NCBI GenBank assembly: GCA_019753175.1
Contig: JAIELK010000003.1
Span: 94,842 to 158,841, forward strand
Direction of reading: 5' to 3'
DNA: 64,000 nt
Origin: Hyphomonadaceae bacterium
Lineage (GTDB): Bacteria; Pseudomonadota; Alphaproteobacteria; Caulobacterales; Aquidulcibacteraceae
Made by a program: the position numbers and the translations under genes
Shown here: one piece after another, positions 1 through 8,577 of the stretch
How the letters are laid out: every line of letters starts with the position of its first letter
Numbering within the stretch: the stretch's first letter is position 1
The notes under the pieces: generated by a model
The model's input: the letters and a program-made list of their open reading frames with translations, nothing else
The model's database searches: none
Told to the model about the DNA's origin: nothing

Positions 1-2
1 GC

Positions 3-161
3 TGCCGGGACGAGATCTATGCGTTGCGCGCCCAGGTGCAGGCCCGCGAGCAAGCATTCAATGCAACGAACGCCAGTCTGCGCGCGGTCACCGAAACCTG
101 GCAGGCCGACGTCGCCGAATTCAACGAACGCAACCCGCAGCAGCGTCGCCGGGTTCGCTAG
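3..161 (+). CDS. C-terminal end of a paralogous small protein (5' truncated)
   Basis: This is an open frame entering from the window edge and ending at TAG 159-161. The visible 52 residues contain a CRDEIYALRAQ segment, then a Trp and an EFNER motif, and an Arg-rich tail. The same pattern recurs at the C-terminus of the next gene (CRSDIDALRAQ, a Trp, EFTER, Arg-rich tail), so the two are tandem paralogues. Function is unknown; the start lies outside the window. Confidence 0.6.
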   Translation, partial: CRDEIYALRAQVQAREQAFNATNASLRAVTETWQADVAEFNERNPQQRRRVR

Positions 162-171
162 GGGAACGTCA

Positions 172-543
172 GTGCGGGTAGTTTTCAAGCGCGGCGCTTT
201 GGCGGTCTGCGCGGTGGCGATCTTGATGGCGAGTATGGCTGCGTCGGCTTCGGCGCAGCCAGTCCCTCCCAATTGCGCGGGCTTCGCGTCGCCGCCCGCG
301 CTCCCGGATGGCGCTACCGCAAGTCACGGCCGCATGGCGTCCACCGGGCGCGCGGTAGAGGCGTGGCGGCTCGAGCGCGAAGGCAAACTGGCGTTGTGTC
401 GCTCCGATATCGACGCACTGCGTGCGCAACTCAACGCTATGGAGCATGCTTTCAATCAGGCGGGCAGCGAACGGAACAATGTCCTCGGCGCCTGGAACGC
501 CGAGGTGACTGAGTTTACCGAGCGTCGTCGTCGCCGCGATTGA
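172..543 (+). CDS. secreted small protein of unknown function
   Basis: The 123-residue product starts at GTG 172, preceded by a GGGGA ribosome site. That start places a signal peptide first: a short basic N-terminus, a hydrophobic stretch around residues 8-24, and an Ala-X-Ala type end before QPVPPNC. The mature part carries one Cys near the hydrophobic end and a second in a CRSDIDALRAQ segment that opens a helical, probably coiled-coil C-terminus. It is paralogous to the truncated upstream gene. Its 3' end overlaps the convergent MFS gene by 29 bases. No family recognised; a periplasmic location is inferred from the leader. Confidence 0.65.
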   Translation: MRVVFKRGALAVCAVAILMASMAASASAQPVPPNCAGFASPPALPDGATASHGRMASTGRAVEAWRLEREGKLALCRSDIDALRAQLNAMEHAFNQAGSERNNVLGAWNAEVTEFTERRRRRD

Positions 544-1813
544 GCAGCGTTGTCTGCTCGAGCTTCAGACGCCACAGCGGCGTAAGCAGCGCGAGCGCCA
601 ACGAAGCGACCGCCAGCCCTACGGCGGGGATGATCGCAGCCAAACGGGGCCCGAGTTCGCTCGCCGCGAACCCGACGATGGTCGAGCCGATCGGCGCTCC
701 GCCCATGAAGCCCATGGAATAGACCGCCAGCACGCGCCCCAGGTAGCGCGGCTCGGCGGCGGCTTGGGTGATGGTCCGGCTTTGGGAAATCGCAACGCCT
801 GCAGCAAGTCCCCACAGCGCCACCAACCCTGCGAACAACAGGAAGGGTTTGGGGATCGCGAAAGTGAACAGCACGACGGCTGCTATCAGATGCGAAGCGA
901 TCAGCGCGCGCCCCGGCTGTTGCAACGGTTTTAGCCTGCTCAGCGCGACGGCCGACAAGAACGAAGCGCCCCAGAAGAACGCGAACAAGGCGCCGAGCCT
1001 GTCTTGTTGGGTCTCGTCATCGCCGCCATAGGCGTCGCGGATGATCAGCGGAAAGAGCACCTGAAACGAGCCGATCACGAACACGCCGACATAGGCGGCC
1101 GATATCAGCATCGGCCCCATCACCGGGTTCTTGAAGCAGTACGCCACACCCTCGCGAATATCGCGCACCGCACCGCTGATGCTCCTCTCGTGCCCGGTGG
1201 GCTTGGGAGCGCGCAGGCCTAATGCGATGGCCGCGCCGACGGCAAGCGTGAGCGCCTGCAGCGCGATGAAGGCGGCGGGCGAGGGCCCGGCCATGCGCGC
1301 CGCCAAGATGCCGGCAATCTGTGCGCCGATCTGCACCGCGGTGGTTACGGCTGCCGCGGTGGCGATCGACGTTGTGCGCCCGCGCGCCGCTTCGCGTTCG
1401 ATAACGCCGTTGAGTGCAGCGTCGCGCACCGGCATCATGAACGCCGCGCAAGCACCGACGAGTGTCGCGTAGCCGATCAGGAACGAGTAGGTGAGCGCGT
1501 TGTTGAGCACCGCCAGGCACAAGCTGATGGAGGCGAATGCGAAGACGAGATGCAAGACGGCGAGTGTCGGTCCGGCGCGGGCGCGTTCTGCGAGCAGGCC
1601 GCCGAAGATAAGCAGACAGAACATCGGCGCCGAAAGCGCCGATTGCGCTAAGCCAACGCCTTGCGGCGTGGCGTCAAGGAAGAACGCCACCAATGAGGGG
1701 AACAGCACGAATTGCATGCCGAAGGCGAAGAAGTAGACGCCGACGAGCGCATAATAGACGCCCAATTCCGACACGAACCGCGGGCGGACGTCTGGTGGCT
1801 GGTGAGGTCCCAT
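515..1813 (-). CDS. MFS transporter
   Basis: This 432-residue protein has about twelve hydrophobic segments in two six-helix halves, as in the major facilitator superfamily. It resembles the enterobactin-exporter-like/DUF894 branch: it opens with a FALYYALVG-like first helix and has a short basic loop (LLAERARAG) after helix 2. A GTG lies one codon upstream of the chosen ATG, and either could start translation. Substrate cannot be read from the sequence; small-molecule efflux in the inner membrane is the default inference. It is transcribed away from the DUF2336 gene, and its last 29 bases overlap the convergent small secreted-protein gene. Confidence 0.8.
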   Translation of the reverse strand: MGPHQPPDVRPRFVSELGVYYALVGVYFFAFGMQFVLFPSLVAFFLDATPQGVGLAQSALSAPMFCLLIFGGLLAERARAGPTLAVLHLVFAFASISLCLAVLNNALTYSFLIGYATLVGACAAFMMPVRDAALNGVIEREAARGRTTSIATAAAVTTAVQIGAQIAGILAARMAGPSPAAFIALQALTLAVGAAIALGLRAPKPTGHERSISGAVRDIREGVAYCFKNPVMGPMLISAAYVGVFVIGSFQVLFPLIIRDAYGGDDETQQDRLGALFAFFWGASFLSAVALSRLKPLQQPGRALIASHLIAAVVLFTFAIPKPFLLFAGLVALWGLAAGVAISQSRTITQAAAEPRYLGRVLAVYSMGFMGGAPIGSTIVGFAASELGPRLAAIIPAVGLAVASLALALLTPLWRLKLEQTTLLNRGDDDAR

Positions 1814-1888
1814 CACGTCGATTGCAATCCGCTGTCCTTTGCGAGCGTTGACGCCCGATTAACGGCGTGCGTGCAGAGCTTTCAACGG

Positions 1889-3109
1889 ATGCCGCCCGCG
1901 AATCAACCACGTCCAGATACCGTGCCGCCCGAGCCGCTGTTGCTGACCGTGCCGCAGGCGCCGCCCCGCGCCCGCGAGGCGCTGATGCAGCGCCTCTGCG
2001 ACGTAGTCTCCTGGCCGGAGAGCAAGCTTCCCGCCAACGAGCGGCAACTGGCCGCCGACATCCTGGTCGGCTTGTTGCGAACAAGCAATGTCGAGTTGCG
2101 GCAGCGCTGCGCCAACGGCCTGCAGCGCGTCAGCGACGCCCCCAAGGCGCTGCTGCGGTATCTCGCTAAGGACGAGATCGTGGTGGCGCAGCCGCTGTTG
2201 GAGAACGGCGTCGGCTTTGACGATAGCGATCTTGTCTTCACCGTTCGCGCCGGCGTCACCGCGCATTGGCAAGTGATTGCCCGGCGGCGGCATTTGGGCG
2301 AAGCAGTCACCGACGCCCTCTTACAGACCGGCGATTCTGTGGTTGCCGAGGCCGTGCTGCGCAATCCTGGCGCTCGGCTGTCCATGCAGGGTGTCGACCT
2401 GGTGGTGGCGCGGTCGCGGACAGTGGCGTCATTGCCGGCCTTGCTCATTAACCGCCCGGAGCTGAGGCCAACCCAGGCGCTGACGCTGTTCTGGTGGTCG
2501 GATTTCAACGCGCGTGTGCACATCCTGCGCCGCTTCGCCGTCGATCGCGCGGCGCTGATCTCGGTGCTGGGCGAGGTCTTCAAGATGGCGGCGGCCGAGG
2601 ACTGGGCAGACGCCGAGACGCGCAAGACTCTGCAGGTCATCGAGCGCCGGCAGCGCAATCGCGCGGCAGCGACGCGCAGCCCTTATGGGTCTTTGGAGGG
2701 GGCGCTGGCGGCGGCCGAGCACGGTCTCGACATGAAATTGCTCGGCGAGATCGCCCACCTCGCCGGGGTCAAGCCAACCACGGCGCAGCAATTGTTCGCC
2801 GATCCCGGCGGCGAGGCGATCGCGGTGTTTTGCAAGGCGGTTGGACTGAAGCGGCCCTTACTCATTGCGCTCTGGCGGGCGCTCCGGCGTCCGCTTGGCG
2901 ATTCCGATGCTGTTGATAACCCGTTTGGGCGGACATTGTTCGTCTTCGACACGTTGGCGACGGCGAAGGCGCAGACGGTGCTACGCTATTGGAACTGGTC
3001 GTTTACCCCGGATGCTGCTGGCGGCGAGCGCATCGCCCAAGAGGACGATGCCGATGAACTCCAGCCGAGCCGTCGCAACGCGGCTTTGTTGTTTAGCCGC
3101 AACGGCTGA
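1889..3109 (+). CDS. DUF2336 family protein
   Basis: This soluble protein of 406 residues consists almost entirely of short helical repeats, the HEAT-like pattern typical of DUF2336. It lacks a signal peptide or membrane segment. The C-terminal half carries the family-typical run with a DMKLLGEIAHLAG segment and a later VFCKAVGLKRPLLIALWRAL helix pair. ATG 1889 is chosen because the family-like part begins about 35 residues later; GTG 1871 is an alternative. DUF2336 proteins are largely confined to Alphaproteobacteria and have no established biochemical role; some are linked to flagellar or cell-cycle regulation. A second copy lies at 17.7-18.8 kb. Confidence 0.8.
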   Translation: MPPANQPRPDTVPPEPLLLTVPQAPPRAREALMQRLCDVVSWPESKLPANERQLAADILVGLLRTSNVELRQRCANGLQRVSDAPKALLRYLAKDEIVVAQPLLENGVGFDDSDLVFTVRAGVTAHWQVIARRRHLGEAVTDALLQTGDSVVAEAVLRNPGARLSMQGVDLVVARSRTVASLPALLINRPELRPTQALTLFWWSDFNARVHILRRFAVDRAALISVLGEVFKMAAAEDWADAETRKTLQVIERRQRNRAAATRSPYGSLEGALAAAEHGLDMKLLGEIAHLAGVKPTTAQQLFADPGGEAIAVFCKAVGLKRPLLIALWRALRRPLGDSDAVDNPFGRTLFVFDTLATAKAQTVLRYWNWSFTPDAAGGERIAQEDDADELQPSRRNAALLFSRNG

Positions 3110-3193
3110 TCGCCGGCGCCGCATCACGCTGGCGAATCCGTCCCATCGTGTCTAAAGTTCGGTGGCGCGCCGGCGGCGCGGGGAGGCTCGTTC

Positions 3194-3649
3194 ATGCTTC
3201 ACGCCGCAGCCACGGCGGTCGGACTGTCCGCGATCTGGATTCTCTGGACGGGCGCGTGGAGTTCGCCTCTTGAACTTGGATTTGCGCTGAGCGCTGGCGC
3301 GCTTGCGACTGCGGCGGGCCTGTGCCTGGGAGGAGCATCGCGCTTCTTCAGTGGAAGCCCGCGCATAGTACTCCGTTCATTTGCCCGCGCGAACGCCGTA
3401 ATGAGCGGTCTTCGTGACACTGTCGCAGCGGTTCTCGGCGCTGGAAGCCGATTGCGCCCTGCCTTGGTGCGTGCGCGCGTCATCGGCGCGGCGCATGATC
3501 GCGTGCTGCTGTCGTTCTTGCTGAGCGCGACTCCCGGACTCGCAGTGGTTGACAGCGATGGCGAGAGCCTGCTCGTCCACACCAACGACGAAGATGCGCC
3601 GGATGCGACGGCGCTGGCGGGGTTGGAACCGGGCGGGCGCGGCCCATGA
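3194..3649 (+). CDS. mrpE: MrpE/MnhE-like antiporter subunit
   Basis: The 151-residue protein has two N-terminal hydrophobic segments and a soluble tail. The tail carries the MrpE pattern: an LLSFLLSATPGLAVVDSDGE-type region, corresponding to the family's 'TPGT' strand, followed by LLVH. It is the first gene of the ten-gene Mrp/Mbh-like operon, preceded by a GGGAGG ribosome site, and its stop overlaps the next start (ATGA). In Mrp complexes subunit E is a small membrane subunit of the Na+/H+ antiporter; in Mbh-type complexes the equivalent is MbhA. Subunit assignment is fairly secure; ion specificity is not. Confidence 0.8.
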   Translation: MLHAAATAVGLSAIWILWTGAWSSPLELGFALSAGALATAAGLCLGGASRFFSGSPRIVLRSFARANAVMSGLRDTVAAVLGAGSRLRPALVRARVIGAAHDRVLLSFLLSATPGLAVVDSDGESLLVHTNDEDAPDATALAGLEPGGRGP

Positions 3650-3927
3650 TTGCTTGGATCGCCGCCGCCGGCGCCGCACTCTTGATGCTCACATCGCTGG
3701 TGCGCCTGTTCGCCGGTCCGACGCTGCATGATCGGGCTTTGGCGCTGCGTACGGCTCTGATCAAGGCGGCCCTCGTTTGCGCGGCGGTCGCGCTTGCAAC
3801 TGGCCGCACCGAAGTGTTGGACGTGGCCCTTGCCTTAGTGTTCGCGGCGCTCGTCCTGATGACGTTGGTGGTCAAAGTGTTCGCGCAGCGAACGCTGCAG
3901 GGCCCGTTGGCGTCGCGAGAGGAGTGA
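3646..3927 (+). CDS. mrpF: MrpF/MnhF-like antiporter subunit
   Basis: This 93-residue protein has three hydrophobic segments and the signature RLFAGPTLHDRALALR, which matches the MrpF 'RxxxGPTxxDRVVALD' motif. From memory of the family, the final Asp is usual; here it is Arg, in line with loss of charges in the large subunits. The start overlaps mrpE's stop, and mrpG follows after six bases. It should be a three-helix inner-membrane subunit of the complex (MbhB equivalent). Confidence 0.8.
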   Translation: MIAWIAAAGAALLMLTSLVRLFAGPTLHDRALALRTALIKAALVCAAVALATGRTEVLDVALALVFAALVLMTLVVKVFAQRTLQGPLASREE

Positions 3928-3933
3928 CCACAC

Positions 3934-4266
3934 ATGCTGGGCGCGTTCGGTAGTCTTGTCGGCGGTGTGAGCATCGCGTTCGGGCTGATGCTCATGGCTG
4001 TTGGCCAGCTCGGAGTGTTTCGGCTCCCCGACGTCTACATGCGCGCGCACGCCGCCAATGTTGCGGACGGCGCCGGCGCTGCGCTCTTTGCTGTCGGCCT
4101 CGCTTTGATGGCGCCCGATGGGCAATCGGCGCTTCGTCTGGCGCTGCTGGCGGCGCTGGTGTGGGGGATCGCGCCGCTGCTTTCGCATCTGAGCGCGACC
4201 GCTGCGCACCATGGCGGGGTTGCGCCGCGTGTCGGCGCGGGTGCTCTCGGGGGAGACGTGAAATGA
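3934..4266 (+). CDS. mrpG: MrpG/MnhG-like antiporter subunit
   Basis: The 110-residue protein has three membrane segments. It carries the well-conserved MrpG motif as LGVFRLPDVYMRAHAANVAD, equivalent to 'LGLLRLPDVYTRLHAATKAD'. It is the third gene of the operon (MbhC equivalent), giving the order E-F-G. The stop overlaps the next ATG (ATGA). Confidence 0.85.
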   Translation: MLGAFGSLVGGVSIAFGLMLMAVGQLGVFRLPDVYMRAHAANVADGAGAALFAVGLALMAPDGQSALRLALLAALVWGIAPLLSHLSATAAHHGGVAPRVGAGALGGDVK

Positions 4267-4739
4267 GCATGGAGGCGCTGCCGGCCGCTCTCGCGTTCGC
4301 ACTTTGCATCGGCGCATTGGCCTCTGGCCTAGCGGCGGTGCTCGCGCGCGCGTTATTCTCAGCGGCAATGTACGTGGCTGCGGCTGGAGCCTTCACTGCG
4401 GCGGCGGCGGCGGCTCTTGGCGCCGCCGATAGCGCTGTCGTCGTGGCGCTCGCCGCCGTGGCCTGGATGCCGCTGCTTCTGCTCGCGACGATGTTGCTCA
4501 GCAGCCGCGCGACAAGGGCGGCCAAGCCCGTCGGCGCGGTGGCGGCCGTGTTGCTCGGCGCGCCTCTGGCGCTGGTTCTGATCGTGCCGACGTTTGAGCC
4601 GGCGGCAGTGCGCGCTATCGCGATCGGTGACGCTCAACTCGCATTCTGGATCGCACCGATCATCGCGGTGACCGCTTGCGCCGTGGTCGGTTTGCTCGGT
4701 TTCGGAGAGCGCGGCGCGCTCGAAGGGGAGCGCGGGTGA
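4263..4739 (+). CDS. DUF4040/MbhD-MbhE-like subunit (detached C-terminal part of MrpA)
   Basis: This 158-residue protein has about five hydrophobic segments. The first half matches the DUF4040/MbhD domain that normally forms part of the MrpA C-terminus; the second half is probably the MbhE-like part. In the DUF4040 segment the usual Glu ('GAPDVALTEAAVG') is replaced: this protein reads GAADSAVVVALAA. It sits between mrpG and mrpB, exactly where mbhD/mbhE sit in Mbh clusters. The ATG at 4263 overlaps the mrpG stop and the end overlaps the next GTG. Family recognition is moderate, and helped by context. Confidence 0.7.
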   Translation: MSMEALPAALAFALCIGALASGLAAVLARALFSAAMYVAAAGAFTAAAAAALGAADSAVVVALAAVAWMPLLLLATMLLSSRATRAAKPVGAVAAVLLGAPLALVLIVPTFEPAAVRAIAIGDAQLAFWIAPIIAVTACAVVGLLGFGERGALEGERG

Positions 4740-5119
4740 GGTCTGGTCGCTTTGGTTTGATCGCAGCAGCAGCGCGTTTCTACGCTCCGCTCATGGTCCT
4801 GTTTGCCATGGCTTTGCTGTTTCAGCGTGCGCCAGGGGGCGTAGGGTTTGCAGCCGGACTTGTGATTGGCGCGGGGTTCGCGTTGCAAGCAGCGGTTTTC
4901 GGCGTCGCTGCGGCGCGTCGCGCGCTTCCGCCTCTGCTCGCACGCTGGCTGCTCGCGATCGGGATTGCGTTTACGGTCGCCGGTGCGGCTTTCCCCTTGC
5001 TGCCCTACGCCCCACAGCTCATGGAGGCGGGCGGTTTTCTTGTATGCGCCGCCGCCACCGCGCTGATCGCTATCGTGTTCTTTGGGCGCGTCCCAACATT
5101 GTCCGACGCGGAGTGGTGA
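4736..5119 (+). CDS. mrpB: MrpB/MnhB-like antiporter subunit
   Basis: The 127-residue protein starts at GTG 4736, which overlaps the previous TGA. An earlier ATG in this frame would add an Arg-rich leader lying inside the upstream gene, so it was rejected. Four hydrophobic segments are visible. The segment RAPGGVGFAAGLVIGAGFAL matches the MnhB signature 'GHNAPGGGFIGGL'. In canonical Mrp antiporters MrpB packs next to the MrpA C-terminus. Here it directly follows the detached MrpA-like piece, as in Mbh-type clusters. Confidence 0.8.
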   Translation: MRSGRFGLIAAAARFYAPLMVLFAMALLFQRAPGGVGFAAGLVIGAGFALQAAVFGVAAARRALPPLLARWLLAIGIAFTVAGAAFPLLPYAPQLMEAGGFLVCAAATALIAIVFFGRVPTLSDAEW

Positions 5120-5121
5120 CA

Positions 5122-5427
5122 ATGTCAGACGCCGCCTACATCGTTGGTGCGTTGATGCTGGTGGCGGGCGTCGTCGGCGCCTGGATGTCAGCCAATCTCA
5201 TCAAGCGTCTTGTCGGCGTCGCTGTTGCGCACATCGGGGCGATCCTGGCGGCTGCGGCCGTCGGCGCACCGCAAGCGCTGCTGATTGCGGGCGCGGCCAT
5301 CGGCCTTGCGACCGTGGCTGTGGGGGCAGCTATCGCTGTTCGCTTGCAAGAGGCGCATGGGACGGTCGAAGCCGGCGACATCGACGCCGTGGATCGAGAC
5401 GCTGACGCGAAAGAGAAGGCGACGTGA
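5122..5427 (+). CDS. mrpC: MrpC/NuoK-like subunit
   Basis: A 101-residue protein with three hydrophobic segments followed by a short acidic tail. It fits MrpC/NuoK: SANLIKRLVGVAVAHIGAIL corresponds to the 'xxNLIRIIIGLxLLxHGVNL' helix, and GAPQALLIAGAAIGLAT to 'DPLPQALVLTAIVIGFA'. The acidic residues that NuoK uses in the proton path are not evident in helices 2 and 3. The ATG is two bases after the mrpB stop (a GTG six bases earlier is possible), and the stop overlaps the next GTG. Confidence 0.75.
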   Translation: MSDAAYIVGALMLVAGVVGAWMSANLIKRLVGVAVAHIGAILAAAAVGAPQALLIAGAAIGLATVAVGAAIAVRLQEAHGTVEAGDIDAVDRDADAKEKAT

Positions 5428-6884
5428 GCGCGGATTGGCTCGACCTGGCGCGCTTGCACGCGCCGCTGATCGCGATCCTCGCGCCGTTGTTGGGCGCGGC
5501 TGCGTCGCTCTGCATTCCATCACCGAGATGGAGCTGGGCCATCGGCGTGTTGTCGGCGGCGGCCGGTGCGCTGATCGCAGCCGAGTTGGCGGTGCGCGTG
5601 CTCTGGCTGAATGAGACGCCGCCAAACGTCGTCGAGGGGGTGATGCTGTCGCCTGACGGCGTCGGTGTTTTCGCCGCTGCTTTGATCAGCGTGTGCACTG
5701 CGATAGCGCTCATTGCCGGCGTTACCTCGTCAGAGGCGCAGTCATCGCACTTTGCGCCCTTGGCGATCGCGTTGGCGTTGTTCGCAGGGGGGGGCTGGAT
5801 CGCCGCGACGCTGGCGTCCGATCTGATTCTGGTGCTGCTAGCGGCTGAGACGGCTTGGCTCGCCAGTGTTGGTTTGCTCGTTTTGTCCGGCGAGCGACAT
5901 GCTGCGCTCAACGGCGCACTGCGCATGCTGATCGCAGGCGCTGTCGGATCGGCGCTGAGCGTGACCGGTCTGGCGCTGATTTGGCGGAGTTCTGGCGACT
6001 TGAGCGTGGCGGCCCTGGCTTTGGCCGAGGCAACATCGCCTTGGGGTGAGGCTGTCGGCGTCGGTCTGGTGCTGTCTGGATGGATCGTGAAGGCGGGCGT
6101 CGCGCCGCTCGGCTTCTGGATCGGGTCGGCATTCAGCCGCGCAAGCGTGCTCGCCGCGCTCTGCATTGGCGTGGTCGGCATCGTGAGCGCGCTTATGCTG
6201 ATCGCGAGAATTGCTGCGCATGCCTTTGCCATGCCCGAAGTTGGCGGCGGTCTTTCGCTTGCGCTAGCGGCGATCGGCGGCTTGGCGATCGCCGCTGGGT
6301 CCGTGCAGGCGATCGGCGCGCGCAACCTGCGGCGGCTGGCGGCGTACGCCGGCGCCGCGCAGGCGGGCGGTGTGTTGCTTTGCGTCGCGCTCGGCTCGCC
6401 GGCGGGCTTTGCGGCGGCGTTGGTGCAGACGACGGCGCTCGCCGCGGCGATGCTGGCGCTCTACGCCGCGGCTGGTGCGGGGGGCGTCGACAGCCTCGAC
6501 ACGCTCGATGGGCTGGCGCGTCGCGCGCCGCTCGCCGGCGTGGCGGTGATGTTCGGCGCCGTCAGTCTAATCGGCGCGCCTTTGACCATCGGCTTTCTCG
6601 GACGTTGGCGACTGGTTGAAGCGGCGGTCGGCGTCGGCTGGTGGTGGGCTGTCGGAGCCATGACGTTCGCGTCCTTGGCGGCGGTGTTCTACGCTGGGCG
6701 CCTGATCGAGCGGGCGTATTTCCGCCACTTGCGCGTCGCGCCCGCGGCGCAGGGCGATGGTTGGCGCGTGATGCTGGCGCCGGCGTTGCTCGCATCGATC
6801 GTTTTGGTCGCCGTCGGATTGGCGCCGGGGGCCTTGCTCCAAGCCGCGGACGCGGCCGCGTCCGCGTTTGGGGTCGCGCCATGA
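5424..6884 (+). CDS. mrpD: MrpD/NuoM-like antiporter subunit (copy 1, retains Glu and Lys)
   Basis: This 486-residue, multi-helix protein belongs to the Proton_antipo_M (NuoL/M/N, MrpA/D) family. Glu142 in LLAAETAWLAS aligns with the helix-5 Glu (NuoM E144). Lys223 in GWIVKAGVAPLGFW aligns with the helix-7 Lys (NuoM K234). The helix-8 Lys is missing (CIGVVGIVSALM), and the helix-12 'GFFGKF' reads GFLGRWR. It is therefore the only large subunit in the operon that keeps the central Glu-Lys pair. The GTG start overlaps the mrpC stop and the stop overlaps the next ATG. The role is inferred as the ion-translocating subunit of an inner-membrane complex. Confidence 0.8.
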   Translation: MSADWLDLARLHAPLIAILAPLLGAAASLCIPSPRWSWAIGVLSAAAGALIAAELAVRVLWLNETPPNVVEGVMLSPDGVGVFAAALISVCTAIALIAGVTSSEAQSSHFAPLAIALALFAGGGWIAATLASDLILVLLAAETAWLASVGLLVLSGERHAALNGALRMLIAGAVGSALSVTGLALIWRSSGDLSVAALALAEATSPWGEAVGVGLVLSGWIVKAGVAPLGFWIGSAFSRASVLAALCIGVVGIVSALMLIARIAAHAFAMPEVGGGLSLALAAIGGLAIAAGSVQAIGARNLRRLAAYAGAAQAGGVLLCVALGSPAGFAAALVQTTALAAAMLALYAAAGAGGVDSLDTLDGLARRAPLAGVAVMFGAVSLIGAPLTIGFLGRWRLVEAAVGVGWWWAVGAMTFASLAAVFYAGRLIERAYFRHLRVAPAAQGDGWRVMLAPALLASIVLVAVGLAPGALLQAADAAASAFGVAP

Positions 6885-8344
6885 CGCCGGAGCTTGCTCT
6901 CATTGGCGTGTTGGCGGCGCCGCTGACACAGGCCGTGCTTGTGCTGATGCTTGCGCGACCGCCTGGCTTGCGCGATGTGATGCATGTCTCCTTGTCGCTG
7001 TTCACGGCGGTGTGCGCCGCGCGCCTGGTGGAGGCGGCGGCCGATGGGGAGATTGTTCGTGTTGTCCTCGCGCGGCCTTTGCCGAACGTCGACCTGGCAC
7101 TGAGCGTCGAGCCGCTTGGCGCGCTCATCGCCGCGGTCGCAGGCGGACTGGGCGTCCTGCACGCCGTGCATACGGTGGGCCTGGTGCGCGCGAGCCACGA
7201 GCCGGCGCCTGCGCGCATGATGGCGTTTCTTGCGTTGGCGAGCGCCGCGGCGATGGCGGTGGCGTTCTCAGCAAACCTGTTCACGATGTTCGTCGCCAAC
7301 CAGGCCTTGACGCTGGCGGTGTTTCCGCTGGTCGCCCATCGCGGCGATGAAGAATCCCGAAAGGCGGCGCGGGTGTTCTTAGGCGTGCTGCTGGCGGCGT
7401 CCGTCGGCTTGTTCCTGCCGGCGATGGTTTGGACTTACGCTCTCGTTGGAGCGCTCGACTTTCAGGCCGGCGGCATGCTTGCGGGCCGTGTCGACACCCT
7501 GACCGCGAATATCCTGCTGACGCTCTTTGTGCTCGGATTGGCGATGGCCGCGGTACCGCCGCTGCAGCGTTGGTTGCCGGCGTCGAGCGTAGCGCCCCAT
7601 CCGGCACTGGTCACAATCCAGGGCGTAGCGGTGCTGCCGGCCGGCGGCGTCGGCGTCATCAAAGTGGCGGCGTTCGTCTTCGGGCCGGCGCTGCACGACG
7701 CCGCGTTCGCAGCGCGCGGTCTCATCGTGCTGGCGGGGCTGGGCATGTGCGCGGCTGCGGTGATCGCGTTGTCGCGGCAGAATTTGCGCGAGCGCCTCGG
7801 TTACTCCTGCATCGCCCAATCGCTGGCGGTGGTGATGGGTGCGCTGCTCGCGCTGCCTGCGGGCTTGTTCGCTGCTGCGCTGCAGATCGTTGCCGTCGCA
7901 TGCGCCGCCACCACGCTCACCATGGCGCTCGGCACGGTCTCCGTTCTGACCGCGCGCGAGAACGCGGCGGATTTTGCCGGACTCGGGCGCGCCATGCCGT
8001 GGACGTTCGCAGCGTTCGCGCTCGCGTCGGCGAGCATGATCGGCATGCCGCCGTTTTCCGGCGCCTGGGCGAAGCTCTGGCTGATCACGGCCTCGGCGGG
8101 TGCGGGCTTGCTTTGGGCGGCGGCGCTGGCCGGCCTCGCCGCGGTATTGACCTTCGCGCACTTGGGTCCGCTCGCGGCCAACGCCCTGGCGGGAGAAGCG
8201 CCGCAGAACCCGTTCGTGCGCGCCGACGGCGCATCGATCGCCTTGGTCGCGCCGGTGGTGCTGAGCGGCGCGGCGACGCTTTGGTTGCTGCTTGTGGCCG
8301 ATCCGCTCGCATCGTTTCTCTCACCGGTATGGACCCCGCCATGA
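6881..8344 (+). CDS. MrpD-like subunit, copy 2, with substituted proton-path residues
   Basis: The 487-residue protein clearly belongs to the Mrp antiporter-like family. The segment ANQALTLAVFPLVAHRG aligns without gaps with the family's 'FYEMLTLSTYPLVTHKG', which puts Gln141 in place of the helix-5 Glu. LGLAMAAVPPLQRWLPAS aligns with 'FGIAKAALMPFHRWLPAA', giving Met222 for the helix-7 Lys. GVAVLPAGG aligns with 'AVAVVKAGV', giving Pro253 for the helix-8 Lys. A helix-12 Lys (GAWAKLW) is kept. The fold is preserved while the known proton path is not, suggesting a structural or modified role. The start is ATG 6881 (ATGA overlap). Confidence 0.8.
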   Translation: MTPELALIGVLAAPLTQAVLVLMLARPPGLRDVMHVSLSLFTAVCAARLVEAAADGEIVRVVLARPLPNVDLALSVEPLGALIAAVAGGLGVLHAVHTVGLVRASHEPAPARMMAFLALASAAAMAVAFSANLFTMFVANQALTLAVFPLVAHRGDEESRKAARVFLGVLLAASVGLFLPAMVWTYALVGALDFQAGGMLAGRVDTLTANILLTLFVLGLAMAAVPPLQRWLPASSVAPHPALVTIQGVAVLPAGGVGVIKVAAFVFGPALHDAAFAARGLIVLAGLGMCAAAVIALSRQNLRERLGYSCIAQSLAVVMGALLALPAGLFAAALQIVAVACAATTLTMALGTVSVLTARENAADFAGLGRAMPWTFAAFALASASMIGMPPFSGAWAKLWLITASAGAGLLWAAALAGLAAVLTFAHLGPLAANALAGEAPQNPFVRADGASIALVAPVVLSGAATLWLLLVADPLASFLSPVWTPP

Positions 8345-8574
8345 ACGGACTCATGCCCCCCAAGCGCGGCGGCGCAGGCGGCGTGGCGCTGGTCTTGTGC
8401 GCGAGCGCGGCGCTCCTGGGCGTTGGCCTGGACTTCCTGCAGCGTCATCCCGATCCGTTTTGGATCGGCGCCAGCCCCGGCGGCGCTGCTGCCATTGGCG
8501 CGGCGGCGGCGCTGTTTTGCCTCGCGGTGGCTCGTCTCGCGCACGCGTTCCTGCATCGCAAGCGGAGCGACTAG
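8341..8574 (+). CDS. small two-helix membrane protein of the Mrp-like operon
   Basis: This 77-residue protein has two hydrophobic segments, around residues 12-29 and 46-67, with basic ends, and no recognised family motif. It lies between the second and third antiporter-like genes, overlapping the stop of the former (ATGA) and ending three bases before the latter, so it is translationally tied to them. Similar small ORFs occur in some Mrp-like clusters. It may be an accessory subunit; the function is unknown. Confidence 0.6.
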   Translation: MNGLMPPKRGGAGGVALVLCASAALLGVGLDFLQRHPDPFWIGASPGGAAAIGAAAALFCLAVARLAHAFLHRKRSD

Positions 8575-8577
8575 CCG

